In this document: positions 8,769 to 17,086 of the stretch, in pieces | How the letters are laid out: the number at the start of each line of letters is the position of its first letter | Numbering within the stretch: the stretch's first letter is position 1 | Assembly: GCA_018266215.1 (NCBI GenBank) | Contig: JAFEAV010000072.1 | Coordinates: 1 to 33,839 of the forward strand | Reading direction: 5' to 3' | From: Cyanobacteria bacterium SZAS LIN-3 | Lineage (GTDB): Bacteria > Cyanobacteriota > Vampirovibrionia > Obscuribacterales > Obscuribacteraceae | Length of the DNA stretch: 33,839 nucleotides | The notes under the pieces: model-generated | Databases searched by the model: none | Told to the model about the DNA's origin: nothing | The model's input: only the letters and a program-made list of their open reading frames with translations | Program-made: the position numbers and the translations under genes

Positions 8769-8781
8769 GTCGACAATACGA
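8769..8781 (+). repeat. Intergenic repeat GTCGACAATACGA, copy 2
   Basis: Exact copy of the 13-bp word at 7149. It is followed by ACAGTTA, giving CGAACAGTTA, which also occurs at 7023-7032. Confidence 0.6.
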
Positions 8782-8839
8782 ACAGTTAAAAGATCGGACA
8801 GTTATCTTCAAAACCACCCTTTCAAATCAGATCCGGTAA

Positions 8840-8873
8840 GTCTGGAAGATTTTTGCGCAAAAATCTTCCAGAC
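8840..8873. repeat. Perfect 34-bp palindrome
   Basis: The arms are GTCTGGAAGATTTTTGC and its exact reverse complement, with no spacer. Transcribed, it would form a hairpin with a very tight loop; as DNA it could extrude or be bound by a dimeric protein. The last nine bases, CTTCCAGAC, are repeated immediately after the palindrome (8874-8882). It shares the core GGAAGATTTTTG with the palindrome at 9026. Confidence 0.85.
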
Positions 8874-9025
8874 CTTCCAGACCCAACCCTGGGATGGTAT
8901 TCCGGACTCTCTGGACAGCGGACGACCTGCCGGCAACTGCCCGCCAGAAAATCCAGCAAAAGATTAAAATGCTTGCCCAGCTTTCCTTTATAAGGATGCG
9001 AGGGGATTTCTGGAAGACTTTAATC

Positions 9026-9061
9026 AGTGTGGAAGATTTTTGCCCAAAAATCTTCCACACT
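9026..9061. repeat. Second palindrome with the same core, 17-bp arms
   Basis: The arms AGTGTGGAAGATTTTTG and its exact reverse complement flank a CC spacer. The core GGAAGATTTTTG/CAAAAATCTTCC is identical to that of the palindrome at 8840, but the outer bases differ in both arms (GTCT versus AGTGT). Paired changes like this keep the stem intact. Confidence 0.85.
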
Positions 9062-9135
9062 TTGAGTATCAAGTCAGAGAAGCACCTTCCAGCACCCATT
9101 TGCTTGACAGGCTACTATTTAAGACTGGTCAACGG

Positions 9136-9148
9136 GTCGACAATACGA
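9136..9148 (+). repeat. Intergenic repeat GTCGACAATACGA, copy 3
   Basis: Third exact copy of the word at 7149. It directly follows ACTGGTCAACGG (9124-9135), a 12-mer also found at 7057-7068. Confidence 0.6.
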
Positions 9149-9287
9149 CGAGTGCACCATTTAGCAATTCAACGAGTTGTATAATTGACAAGTCGAGCAG
9201 TAATACATTCAACAGATCCAAAATGCTTACGGTTTACAATCCGAACTTTTCAATGTCCAAAAATCCCGACCTTGTTACATACGAAAA

Positions 9288-10088
9288 TCAATTATTCATT
9301 GGTTTGGCTGTCGGCATTTCTCCGCCATCAAAACTTGAGAAAATCAGCAGATCCAGTTGGAAAGGCCCCGGCCTGATGCCCAGATCCGTCGACATCGGAT
9401 TACCAAAGACATAAACCAGGTAGACGTTCAGAGATAGCGTAATGGCCACCAGGACCGTCATTAGCGACTGTATCTTGATGTCGGCAACGCCAAAGAAATA
9501 AGTGAAGATGACGGTGAAGATGCCACCGGTTATGAGAACGAACCACATTACAGGCGCCACGCCCTTGATCGAACTTATCACTCGCGTACGATGATTCTGG
9601 GTCATTGAACAGATCTCGGAAACGAGCTGCTGATGTATATTCTGTTCACCTTCGCCGGCGGGCACATAGGTCGTAATTTCTTTCCACAGACGAAATACAG
9701 TGCGGAAGGTCTTTTGCGAATACTTCCCTTCGCGCAAAGTCACCCACTCATCATCAATAACTTCGTGCGCATACTGCACGCACAGCGCCCGAATAGTATT
9801 TCTTTTGGCATCCGGCAGCCCCTGCGCGCAGAGATAGATATTGGCCAGACCACTGGCTTCCATAGAAACAAGTCCACGCACATCCTGCATGTGCTCCATG
9901 GCATCGACAATAACAAAACCGAGCAGCACCGCATAAAGGGTCCCCACAACCGACAGCATATAGCCTGCCACTTCATGGTATGTGGCCAGAGTCTCCAGGC
10001 TGACTCTTTTGCGCACCACAAGCATGCCAACCACTGAAATGAGAGTGGTTGCGAAGACGACCACCAGGCCAAAAACATAGCCGTTCAT
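9288..10088 (-). CDS. DUF4239 (bestrophin-like) membrane protein
   Basis: The 266-residue protein has four predicted membrane helices: residues ~4-25, ~42-65, ~178-202 and ~207-232. The long cytosolic segment between the second and third pairs contains MEASGLANIYLCAQGLPDA and YAHEVIDDEW, which are typical of DUF4239 proteins annotated as bestrophin-like. The family's function is not firmly known; a channel role is suggested only by distant similarity. AAGGTG lies 5 nt before the ATG. It is the last gene of a leftward run after a gene of unknown function (42 bp gap) and a DUF2237 gene. Confidence 0.82.
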   Translation of the reverse strand: MNGYVFGLVVVFATTLISVVGMLVVRKRVSLETLATYHEVAGYMLSVVGTLYAVLLGFVIVDAMEHMQDVRGLVSMEASGLANIYLCAQGLPDAKRNTIRALCVQYAHEVIDDEWVTLREGKYSQKTFRTVFRLWKEITTYVPAGEGEQNIHQQLVSEICSMTQNHRTRVISSIKGVAPVMWFVLITGGIFTVIFTYFFGVADIKIQSLMTVLVAITLSLNVYLVYVFGNPMSTDLGIRPGPFQLDLLIFSSFDGGEMPTAKPMNN

Positions 10089-10130
10089 CTATTCACCTTT
10101 TTGCATTTCTGACAGCGAGGTCAGCAGCAT

Positions 10131-10820
10131 TTATTCGATATCAAGGTCAATGTACACGGCTTGCTTCAAAGACTCCTGATCTGCCGCTAATTCAAGCGCT
10201 TCGGGGGGAGCAGGTTCGGTCAAAAGAGCGATAGTGCCGTTGTTTGCCAGCACTGTCTGCAATACCTCGCCGGTCAGACCCCAGGCCTCATTGGTATGGG
10301 TAGAAACAGCGAAAAACGCATTCTCGCCTTTATCGGCCGGGCAAAATTGGTGGTAGACAGTGCCCGAAAATCTCAGGACAAACTGCCGGTCGCCCGGAAT
10401 GGTGACGATGTACAGATTCTCAAGGAACTTGCGGGGGTTCTCCCTAGCGTCTTCGGGTGTACAGAGGCTGAACTTAAGAAGGCAACCTTTGCCGCCGGTT
10501 ATACCGGTGATGATGCGATGCCCCTGGTGCCGGTGGAAGACCAGGTCCCGTTTGTCGACGCCAAACGTATAAACGGCGGTCGGATCGCTGTGCTCGAAGG
10601 TCGTCCTACCTATTAAAGCACTGGGCTCGTTATATTCATCTATGTATTCGGGATGCTTTTCCTGCTGCGCCAGGGCATTGTCGACAAACCACTTGCCGGC
10701 GCCGGGGGGCAACTTGGCTGTGACGATCACTTCAATAGGCAGCGGACTGGGACTGGTGTCGATGCGCACCGAGGAGCGAGGACCACTCAATTTGATACGT
10801 TGGCAATCAACTGACAGCAT
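10131..10820 (-). CDS. Hypothetical protein
   Basis: The 229-residue protein is soluble and lacks a signal peptide or membrane helix. It looks like a beta-rich domain (for example PLPIEVIVTAKLPPG and AVYTFGVDKRDLVFHRHQGH) with two basic patches and an acidic C-terminal tail. I recognise no family. AGGGG lies about 8 nt before the ATG. The gene follows a DUF2237 gene by 18 bp and precedes the DUF4239 gene by 42 bp, so the three are probably one transcript. Confidence 0.75.
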   Translation of the reverse strand: MLSVDCQRIKLSGPRSSVRIDTSPSPLPIEVIVTAKLPPGAGKWFVDNALAQQEKHPEYIDEYNEPSALIGRTTFEHSDPTAVYTFGVDKRDLVFHRHQGHRIITGITGGKGCLLKFSLCTPEDARENPRKFLENLYIVTIPGDRQFVLRFSGTVYHQFCPADKGENAFFAVSTHTNEAWGLTGEVLQTVLANNGTIALLTEPAPPEALELAADQESLKQAVYIDLDIE

Positions 10821-10838
10821 GCTTTCGCCCCTACTTGC

Positions 10839-11219
10839 TTACTTGGACTCGGTCTTGTCAACGGCGAAAGCTTTTAAATCCTCAATGGAACAGTATTTGA
10901 GGGAAGCTTCGTGCGTCGCACTGAGAACCACCGAGGGTGCCTTGCCCGCCTCGAAGGCCTCCTGCCAGCGACTGGCGCAGAGACACCACTTATCGCCCGG
11001 TTTGAGACCGGGGAATCCATAGGCGGGATTAGGTGTGGACAGATCATTGCCTGCTTCCCTGGAAAATTGCAGAAACTCTCTGGAGACGATTGCACAAACA
11101 GTATGCAGACCAAGGTCTTCGGGACCGGTGCTGCAGTAGCCGTCGCGGTAGAAGCCCGTAGCCGGAGATGAGCAACAGGGCTCTAGATTTGTACCAAGGA
11201 CGTTTTTAATGACACTCAT
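10839..11219 (-). CDS. DUF2237 family protein
   Basis: The 126-residue sequence matches the small DUF2237 (COG3651) family over its whole length. It has NVLGTNLEPCCSSPATGFYR, DGYCSTGPEDLGLHTVC, GNDLSTPNPAYGFPGLKPGD and KWCLCASRWQEA. The six conserved cysteines suggest a metal-binding or structural role, but the biochemical function is unknown to me. It is cytosolic. It is the middle member of a leftward run: the TPR gene ends 33 bp upstream and the next gene starts 18 bp downstream. Confidence 0.9.
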   Translation of the reverse strand: MSVIKNVLGTNLEPCCSSPATGFYRDGYCSTGPEDLGLHTVCAIVSREFLQFSREAGNDLSTPNPAYGFPGLKPGDKWCLCASRWQEAFEAGKAPSVVLSATHEASLKYCSIEDLKAFAVDKTESK

Positions 11220-11252
11220 AAGCGACCTGAGAGGATGACGTGAAGCAATTAC

Positions 11253-12653
11253 CTACTTCTTATTTTCCCCGTCCTCAGGTTTTTCGCCGTCAATCTTCTC
11301 CGAAAAATCATTTTCCGAGTCAACTTCTGTAATTTCCAGTTCGGCTGGGATTTCAGGGACTACTGGCGCAGGAGCCGGCGATCCACCCTCGGCATCGGCC
11401 TCCAGCTCCGATTCCGATTCTGATTTGGACTGGGCCGGCGTTTGAGCTTCCGAATCGGCAACGGCTTCGACACCTGCCGCAAGAGCCTGGCTGACGAGCA
11501 GACTCCTCAGCGGATCAAGCACAAGAATCGGCATACGAAATTGATGAACACTCTTATCCCTGGTTAGAATCGAAACAGTGCCACCACCCATGGTACTGAG
11601 ATATTGGATCGATTCTATTTGAGCGCGCTGAATGCTCACGCGGGTTGCGCCAAACATTGATGAAAAGATTTCGGGCACGAAGACCAGCCTGGAATCTGTC
11701 ACAACAAAGCGACCCGGCTGATCCTTATAGAAGGTAAGGAAAAACGAACGCAGTACTTTTTCGCCTTCCTGAGGTTTGAATCTCGAGCCGGCAAAGACCA
11801 CCGCAAAGATAAGAGAGAAACCAAGAAAAACGAGGCCCCATGCGGCCAGGAAGGTGCCGAGAAATTCGTCCCAGGACTCCTGAATTTTCAGGGCGTTAGC
11901 AGTAAATCCCTCGCGCACTGATCCGCCGATGTCACCGGCTTCAGATAGTGCAATACCCAGCTTGGCGTGGGCCATGGCGCTCTTGGGAGCGTATTTTACG
12001 GCCGATTTACAGGCCTCTACTTTCCCCAGCTTGTCGCCCTGTTTGCCCAGGGCTTCGGCCAGACCGAGATAAGCTCTGGCATAATCAGGACTGATGGAAA
12101 TTGCTCGGCGATACAGACTGCAGGCTGATTTGAAATCACCCTGCTTCTCACGAATGGCGGCCAGATTGACATAACTGCGAGCAACTGTCGGATCAAGCCT
12201 GAGTGATTCCTGCAGGGCCTGCGCCGCTTCAGTGTATTGCCGGACGCTGCCCAGCGACAGACCGAGCACCGCATAAGCGGCGGCATTTTTAGGATCGAGC
12301 TCAATGGCGTTCTTCTCACGGCTGATCGAAGCCACGTAGTTTCCCTGCCGTCCAAGCACATAGCCCAGGAAATAATTAGCTTCTACGTTTTTCGGATTGG
12401 CGTCGAGGACGAAACGCAATTCCTTGCCTGCATCATCGAAGCGGCCCTCATCGGCAAGAGCCCGCGCCTTTTTGATATGCCTTGCTTCATCAGTGGACTC
12501 AATCGTCGTAACAGCAGCCTTCGGCGCCTGAGCCAGCGCGCTCGTCGTCGGCAGGACATCGCCAGCACCGATCAGACTGCAAATAACTCCCGCAGTCAGG
12601 CCTGTTATCACAATGCCTGAAACACCTTTTGCTCCCGACCTTAACATAGCCAT
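11253..12653 (-). CDS. TPR protein with central membrane helix and GRAM/PH-like domain
   Basis: The 466-residue protein has an N-terminal signal or anchor helix (~10-31). About five TPRs follow at residues ~56-250, with repeated NPKN/DPKN/DPTVA-type turns. A transmembrane helix lies at ~267-291. A domain at ~297-395 (EKVLRSFFLTFYKDQPGRFV, then TDSRLVFVPEIF) resembles the GRAM/PH-like fold. The tail from ~400 is acidic and low-complexity, rich in Ser, Glu and Pro. The TPRs would lie outside the cytoplasm and the GRAM-like domain inside, which suggests signal relay or scaffolding (inference). GTG (12656) and ATG (12653) are adjacent starts. A promoter is proposed at 12711-12739. Confidence 0.82.
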   Translation of the reverse strand: MAMLRSGAKGVSGIVITGLTAGVICSLIGAGDVLPTTSALAQAPKAAVTTIESTDEARHIKKARALADEGRFDDAGKELRFVLDANPKNVEANYFLGYVLGRQGNYVASISREKNAIELDPKNAAAYAVLGLSLGSVRQYTEAAQALQESLRLDPTVARSYVNLAAIREKQGDFKSACSLYRRAISISPDYARAYLGLAEALGKQGDKLGKVEACKSAVKYAPKSAMAHAKLGIALSEAGDIGGSVREGFTANALKIQESWDEFLGTFLAAWGLVFLGFSLIFAVVFAGSRFKPQEGEKVLRSFFLTFYKDQPGRFVVTDSRLVFVPEIFSSMFGATRVSIQRAQIESIQYLSTMGGGTVSILTRDKSVHQFRMPILVLDPLRSLLVSQALAAGVEAVADSEAQTPAQSKSESESELEADAEGGSPAPAPVVPEIPAELEITEVDSENDFSEKIDGEKPEDGENKK

Positions 12654-12710
12654 CACCCGCAGTCCCAGTCTAAGTTTTTCGTCACAAGGGGCACCTACTA
12701 CTCACTGTAA

Positions 12711-12739
12711 ACTATACGGGAAATAATTGACCAAGCCAA
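12711..12739 (-). promoter_or_regulatory. Candidate sigma-70-type promoter for the TPR-GRAM-like gene
   Basis: Read leftward, -35 TTGGCT (12739-12734) and -10 TATAGT (12716-12711) are separated by exactly 17 bp. The -10 matches five of six consensus bases and the -35 four of six. The -10 ends about 58 nt before the start codon. Confidence 0.45.
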
Positions 12740-12839
12740 GGGTCGACGCCTAAAAAATGCGCAAAAACGGCCCTTGCACGTTAAAACTGGTGCAAAAATT
12801 CGCTTGGAAAGCATCACTGTATATGGTGCGACTATACGT

Positions 12840-14426
12840 CTAATTGACGCGTTTGACCCGACTGTCCCAATGCTTGTCGCGCAAAACTTTCTTCAAAATT
12901 TTGCCGCTGCCGGTCTTGGGCATCTCTTCCACAATCTCTACTTCGCGCGGAGCTTTGTAGTGGGCAAGTCGTTCCTTGACGAAGGTAATCACCTCGGTCG
13001 AAGTCAGAGTCATGCCCGGCCGCAGCACCAGAGTGGCCTTTACGATTTCGCCCCAGCGGTCGTCCGGTATGCCGAATACGGCGCATTCAAATACCGCAGG
13101 ATGCTCCTGCAGTACATACTCAACTTCAGTGCTGTACACGTTTTCGCCGCCTGAAATAATCATATCTTTCTTGCGGTCGACGATATTGACGTAGCCGTCG
13201 CTGTCCATCACAGCCAGATCCCCTGTGTAGATCCAGCCGTCTTTGATGGCGGCCGCCGTCGCTTCGCGATTTTTCCAGTAACCGGCGGTAATGGTCGGAC
13301 CGTGCGCAATAATTTCTCCCACTTCCACACCGTCGTGTTCGACATCTGTGCCGTCGGGCCGGACTACACGCAGGTCAACACAAATAAACGGTCGGCCGGT
13401 CTTGCTGCGAATTTCCTGCCGCTTCTCTTTCGGGAGACTGAGATGCTCCCACTTAGGCAGACTGATCGTAAGGATGGGACTGGTTTCGGTCATGCCGTAA
13501 AACTGTATATACGTACAGCCAAAAATCTCCTCCACCTGGCGGACCAGCTCTGGAGCGATAGGCGAGCCGGCGGTCATGATCGCCTTGAGGCGCTTGTAAC
13601 TGTAGTCCCAGGCTTTTTGTGACTTGACCAGCTGGTTGACCATGGTAGGCACCAGAGCCGTTGCTGTTACGGCCTCGGCCTCGAGCAAGGGCAAGACTTC
13701 ATCAACTTTAAAATAGGGAAGGAAGACATGCTTGCCGCCCACCCAGGTCAGGGAAAATATGGCCCAGGCGTCAACCAGGTGAAACATCGGAGCTATGTGC
13801 GCCCAGACATCGCCGTCGCTGAACTGCAGCTCGGCAACGGCGCCCAGAGCGTGTGTGGCCACATTATCGTGGGAGAGCATCACGCCTTTTGCTTCGCCGG
13901 TGGTACCGCTGGTGTAATAGAGCTGCGCCAGATCACTGCCGCCGGCGCCGGTGTCTATCAGCTCGTGGCCCCAGTGGCGCATGACAAATTGTTCGTAGTG
14001 AAAGCCTTTGACGTCGCCGGTCCGGGGCAATATCCCCGATCCCAACCATGTAACCATCTTCAAGCTCGGCAGGGCCTGGACGGCTTCTGTCGTAAGCGCA
14101 GCAAAATCGGTATGACTGACCAGAAGTTCAGCATCACAATGAAGGAGAATCTCCCGCACTTCCGCCGCCGACAGGCGGTAATTGACCGGAGCCAGGACCA
14201 CGCCCAGCAGGGCCGTGGCGAAATAAAGCTCGAGATATTCGACACAATTGGGCGCGACACAGGCCACCACCGAGCCCTTAGTCAAGCCGAGACCATTGAG
14301 AGCCTGGGTCAGCGCAGCTATCCTGGCGCCAAGCTCTTTATAGGTATAGCGCTTCTGCCCGTCGACAGCTGCCTCACGCTCAGGCCAGACAGCCATGGCG
14401 CGTTTGATGCATGTTGCGAGATTCAA
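12840..14426 (-). CDS. Acyl-CoA synthetase (AMP-forming)
   Basis: The 528-residue protein has all ANL-superfamily core motifs. YTSGTTGEAKG at 171-181 is the phosphate-binding loop. YGMTETSP is at 310-317, and YTGDLAVMDSDGYVNIVDRKKD at 400-421 contains the nucleotide-binding Asp and the hinge. The catalytic lysine is in PKTGSGKI (Lys509). These enzymes make acyl-AMP and then acyl-CoA; the overall layout fits medium/long-chain fatty-acid-CoA ligases, but the chain length cannot be read. It is cytosolic with no membrane segment. The TTG start is supported by GAGGA 7 nt upstream; an ATG at residue 11 is an alternative. It is divergent from icd. Confidence 0.92.
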   Translation of the reverse strand: MNLATCIKRAMAVWPEREAAVDGQKRYTYKELGARIAALTQALNGLGLTKGSVVACVAPNCVEYLELYFATALLGVVLAPVNYRLSAAEVREILLHCDAELLVSHTDFAALTTEAVQALPSLKMVTWLGSGILPRTGDVKGFHYEQFVMRHWGHELIDTGAGGSDLAQLYYTSGTTGEAKGVMLSHDNVATHALGAVAELQFSDGDVWAHIAPMFHLVDAWAIFSLTWVGGKHVFLPYFKVDEVLPLLEAEAVTATALVPTMVNQLVKSQKAWDYSYKRLKAIMTAGSPIAPELVRQVEEIFGCTYIQFYGMTETSPILTISLPKWEHLSLPKEKRQEIRSKTGRPFICVDLRVVRPDGTDVEHDGVEVGEIIAHGPTITAGYWKNREATAAAIKDGWIYTGDLAVMDSDGYVNIVDRKKDMIISGGENVYSTEVEYVLQEHPAVFECAVFGIPDDRWGEIVKATLVLRPGMTLTSTEVITFVKERLAHYKAPREVEIVEEMPKTGSGKILKKVLRDKHWDSRVKRVN

Positions 14427-14539
14427 GTTACTGTCCTCAACCGACTAAATACTTGTCCAGACCTCTGACCAGCCGCTGGAAAGCATCCCTGATTATACGC
14501 TCTTTGGCCTGTATTGGGGCCTCTCGGCAGTTTTTCCTC

Positions 14540-14568
14540 CTGACATGTCGCAGATCTCTTAGTATTTG
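14540..14568 (+). promoter_or_regulatory. Candidate promoter for icd
   Basis: CTGACA (14540-14545, five of six -35 bases) is followed after 17 bp by TATTTG (14563-14568, three of six -10 bases). It lies about 117 nt upstream of the preferred icd start. The weak -10 makes this tentative. Confidence 0.3.
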
Positions 14569-14684
14569 CTGATCAATTCGGGGGCAGGCGCCAACCCTTT
14601 GTTAAGCTTGTCAGCCAAGGTTATAGCGCCAAGGTGGCATTCCGTTTTGCGACCCTCTCTGGCAGTAATAAGGTGAAACAAACT

Positions 14685-15941
14685 ATGGGACAAGTGATTG
14701 ATAAGACTTACAACGGCTTAAAAGTGCCGCAGGGCGAGAAGATTACCTTTGCCGACGGCAAACCGGTAGTGCCCAACAAGCCGATTATTCCTTTCATCGA
14801 AGGCGACGGCACTGGCCGCGACATCTGGAAGGCCAGCGTTCGCGTCATCGACGCCGCTGTAAAGAAAGCCTATGACGGCAAAAGAGAAATCGCCTGGTTT
14901 GAAGTATTCGCCGGCGAAAAAGCGAAAGATCAGTTTAACGAGTGGCTTCCCGAAGACACCATCGCCGCTCTCAAAGAGTTCGGCGTCGGCATCAAAGGCC
15001 CCCTCACCACCCCGGTCGGCGGCGGCATCAGAAGCCTCAACGTAGCCCTGCGTCAGATCTTTGATCTGTACTGCTGCGTTCGTCCCGTTCGCTACTTCAA
15101 GGGCGTGCCTTCACCCGTAGTGGCACCGGAAAAGCTCGACGTTGTCATCTATCGCGAAAATACTGAAGACGTATACTCAGGTATCGAATTCCAGGCAGGA
15201 ACTGACGAAGCCAAAAAGCTGATCGAAATCCTTGAATCGATGGGCAAAAAGATACGTCATGACTCCGGTATCGGCATCAAACCGATCTCCAAGACCGGTT
15301 CGCAGCGCCTGGTCCGCAGAGCCATCGAATACGCCATCGCCCACGGCAAAAAGACCGTGACCATGGTTCACAAAGGCAACATCCAGAAGTTCACCGAAGG
15401 CGCTTTCAGAGACTGGGGCTACGAACTGGCCGCTACTGAGTTTGCCGACAAAGTCATCAGCGAAGAAAAGCTCTGGGCTGATCATGACGGCAAATTGCCC
15501 GCCGGCAAGATTCTCCTCAACGACAGAATTGCCGATTCCATGTTCCAGCAAGTTCTGACCAGACCTGATGAATATCAAGTCCTGGCCACAACCAACCTCA
15601 ACGGCGACTATCTCTCCGATGCCTGCGCTGCCCAGGTTGGCGGCCTTGGCCTGGCTCCCGGAGCCAATATCGGCGACAGCTGCGCCATCTTCGAAGCCAC
15701 CCACGGCACTGCTCCCAAGTATGCCGACAAAGATGTCATCAATCCCGGCTCGGTAATCCTGTCGGCCGTGATGATGCTTGATTACATGGGCTGGACCGAA
15801 GCCGCTAAGATGATCGAGGAATCCGTATCCAAGACCATCCAGCAGAAGAAAGTCACCTATGACCTGGAGCGTTTGATGCCCGGCGCAACCAAACTCAAAA
15901 CCTCTGAGTTTGCCGATGCCATCATCGCCAATTTCTCCTAG
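14685..15941 (+). CDS. icd: NADP-dependent isocitrate dehydrogenase
   Basis: The 418-residue enzyme oxidatively decarboxylates isocitrate to 2-oxoglutarate in the TCA cycle. It matches the bacterial homodimeric NADP type along its full length and is close to the size of the E. coli enzyme. Key segments are PFIEGDGTGRDIW, the substrate loop GGGIRSLNVALRQ, IYRENTEDVYSGIEF, MVHKGNIQKFTEG, LNGDYLSDACAAQ, and HGTAPKYADKDVINPGS. The KY in the last segment is the NADP-preference signature. A GTG 17 codons upstream lacks a ribosome binding site. The chosen ATG has AAGGTG about 9 nt before it and aligns with known N termini. A strong terminator follows. Confidence 0.96.
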   Translation: MGQVIDKTYNGLKVPQGEKITFADGKPVVPNKPIIPFIEGDGTGRDIWKASVRVIDAAVKKAYDGKREIAWFEVFAGEKAKDQFNEWLPEDTIAALKEFGVGIKGPLTTPVGGGIRSLNVALRQIFDLYCCVRPVRYFKGVPSPVVAPEKLDVVIYRENTEDVYSGIEFQAGTDEAKKLIEILESMGKKIRHDSGIGIKPISKTGSQRLVRRAIEYAIAHGKKTVTMVHKGNIQKFTEGAFRDWGYELAATEFADKVISEEKLWADHDGKLPAGKILLNDRIADSMFQQVLTRPDEYQVLATTNLNGDYLSDACAAQVGGLGLAPGANIGDSCAIFEATHGTAPKYADKDVINPGSVILSAVMMLDYMGWTEAAKMIEESVSKTIQQKKVTYDLERLMPGATKLKTSEFADAIIANFS

Positions 15942-15980
15942 TTTCCAGAGCTAGAGAAAATCAAGTAGATGCAAAAGAAG

Positions 15981-16010
15981 CGCCCCCAGCAGAGATGCCG
16001 GGGGCGTTTT
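15981..16010 (+). terminator. Intrinsic terminator after icd
   Basis: CGCCCCC (15981-15987) pairs with GGGGGCG (16000-16006) around a 12-nt loop, followed by TTTT. The opposite strand has CTTCTTTTG after the stem, so it may also stop leftward transcription from the small gene ending at 16030. Confidence 0.85.
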
Positions 16011-16029
16011 CAATTGACTCTCTTTTAGC

Positions 16030-16257
16030 CTACTTGCCCGGCGCGGCAGGACCCATGTATTGAAACAACATCAAGATACGGCCGCCGTGGGGACCAACGG
16101 CAAGCGGTGTGAGACTGATGAACTGAAAGCGCCATCTCATGTGTTCCAGGATGGTTTTGGAAACGTCGTCGGCAGGTACGATGGCTTGTACAACGGCTGT
16201 CGGATTGCCGAACTGTTTCTGCATTTTCAAGTCAATGAAATCTGAAAGAACTGACAC
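16030..16257 (-). CDS. Small hypothetical protein
   Basis: The 75-residue frame starts at GTG 16257, with GGAGG about 10 nt upstream. It has a mixed soluble composition with no signal peptide; the C-terminal half has a hydrophobic stretch (GRILMLFQYMGP). No family is recognised. The ribosome binding site and the position between a terminator and a divergent operon favour a real gene, but length and composition alone would not prove it. An ATG at 16224 is an alternative start. Confidence 0.5.
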   Translation of the reverse strand: MSVLSDFIDLKMQKQFGNPTAVVQAIVPADDVSKTILEHMRWRFQFISLTPLAVGPHGGRILMLFQYMGPAAPGK

Positions 16258-16384
16258 GTCTTGGCTTCCTCCGCAATATGAAAATTAGATTCGTACAATA
16301 GTAATCTATGACCGCCGCTAGAGGACAAAATGCCCGGCAATTGGTTAAGATGTAGGCCATTACCACTTTGAAAGAGACCCCGCG

Positions 16385-17074
16385 ATGATAAAGATGCCCG
16401 ACTTTGCAACGCAAAGCGCCTACGACTATGAGACAAACTTCCATCTCACACTGAAAGTCGAGCGTCTGGCAAAGTTGGTGGCCCACTATGAAGCCTATAA
16501 GATGGTGCAGGAAGTACCCGGGGCAATCATCGAATGCGGCGTGTTCAAAGGCACTTCATTTGTCCGTTTCGCCCTGCTGCGTGAACTGATGGGCAATTAT
16601 TTTTCCAGCAAATTGATTGCCTTCGATGTCTTTTCCGACGACTATCCGGACACCCAGTACAGTGAAGACAAAGGCTACCGCGATCACTGGATAAGCACAG
16701 CCGGAGCCAGCTCCATCTCTGTCGAACAGCTGGACACCGTGCTGAAAAAACAGGACATCAAAAATTACGAGCTGATTGCCGGCGATGTTCTTGAGACAGT
16801 GCCGAAATATGTGAAAGAACACCCGGGACTGAAAGTATCGCTGCTCAATGTCGACATTGATTTTGTCGAGCCCACTAAATGTGTACTCGAGCACTTCTGG
16901 GACAGGGTCATGCCCGGAGGCGTGGTCTTGCTCGACAACTACGCCGGCGAAGATCAAGCAGGCAACAGCCTGCACGGCGACACAAAAGGCGTGGACGACT
17001 TTTTCGCCGACAAAAATGTAATCATTCAAAAATTCCCCTTCGCCTCACGCCCCTGCTTCATCATCAAAGACTGA
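16385..17074 (+). CDS. TylF/macrocin O-methyltransferase-like SAM methyltransferase
   Basis: The 229-residue protein has a class I methyltransferase fold. The SAM-binding segment is GAIIECGVFKGTSFV (residues 46-60), followed by KLIAFDVFSDDYP. The acidic pair in LNVDIDFVEPTK (Asp157, Asp159) and GGVVLLDNYAG match the Mg2+-dependent TylF/MycF/NovP group, which O-methylates sugars. The target here is unknown. The next gene, a TagB-like transferase, starts 12 bp downstream, so a surface polymer or a phosphonate/sugar attached to one is a plausible acceptor (inference). This is the first gene of a rightward set running to 21494. Confidence 0.82.
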   Translation: MIKMPDFATQSAYDYETNFHLTLKVERLAKLVAHYEAYKMVQEVPGAIIECGVFKGTSFVRFALLRELMGNYFSSKLIAFDVFSDDYPDTQYSEDKGYRDHWISTAGASSISVEQLDTVLKKQDIKNYELIAGDVLETVPKYVKEHPGLKVSLLNVDIDFVEPTKCVLEHFWDRVMPGGVVLLDNYAGEDQAGNSLHGDTKGVDDFFADKNVIIQKFPFASRPCFIIKD

Positions 17075-17086
17075 AAACAGTAAAAC

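Larger units (their letters stand above)
8437..9287. other. Long intergenic region rich in palindromes and repeats
   Basis: No frame in this 851-bp stretch looks like a gene; the longer ones run across perfect palindromes. It contains two long palindromes with the same core (8840-8873, 9026-9061), a tandem CTTCCAGAC (8865-8882), and a partial copy TCTGGAAGACTTT (9009-9021). It also carries words shared with the spacer at 6934-7291: GTCGACAATACGA at 8769 and 9136, ACTGGTCAACGG at 9124-9135, and GATCGGACAGTTATC at 8792-8806. Confidence 0.65.

Noticed and set aside
8840..9061. CRISPR array or complete insertion sequence
   Set aside because: Only two palindromes with different outer bases, no regular spacers, no transposase gene and no visible target duplication.
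8894..9184. 96-residue rightward open frame in the intergenic region
   Set aside because: It runs straight through the 36-bp palindrome and one repeat copy, which would force unlikely constraints on a protein; no good start.
13728..14468. 246-residue rightward open frame
   Set aside because: It is fully antisense to the acyl-CoA synthetase, whose motifs are intact; a shadow of its codon bias.
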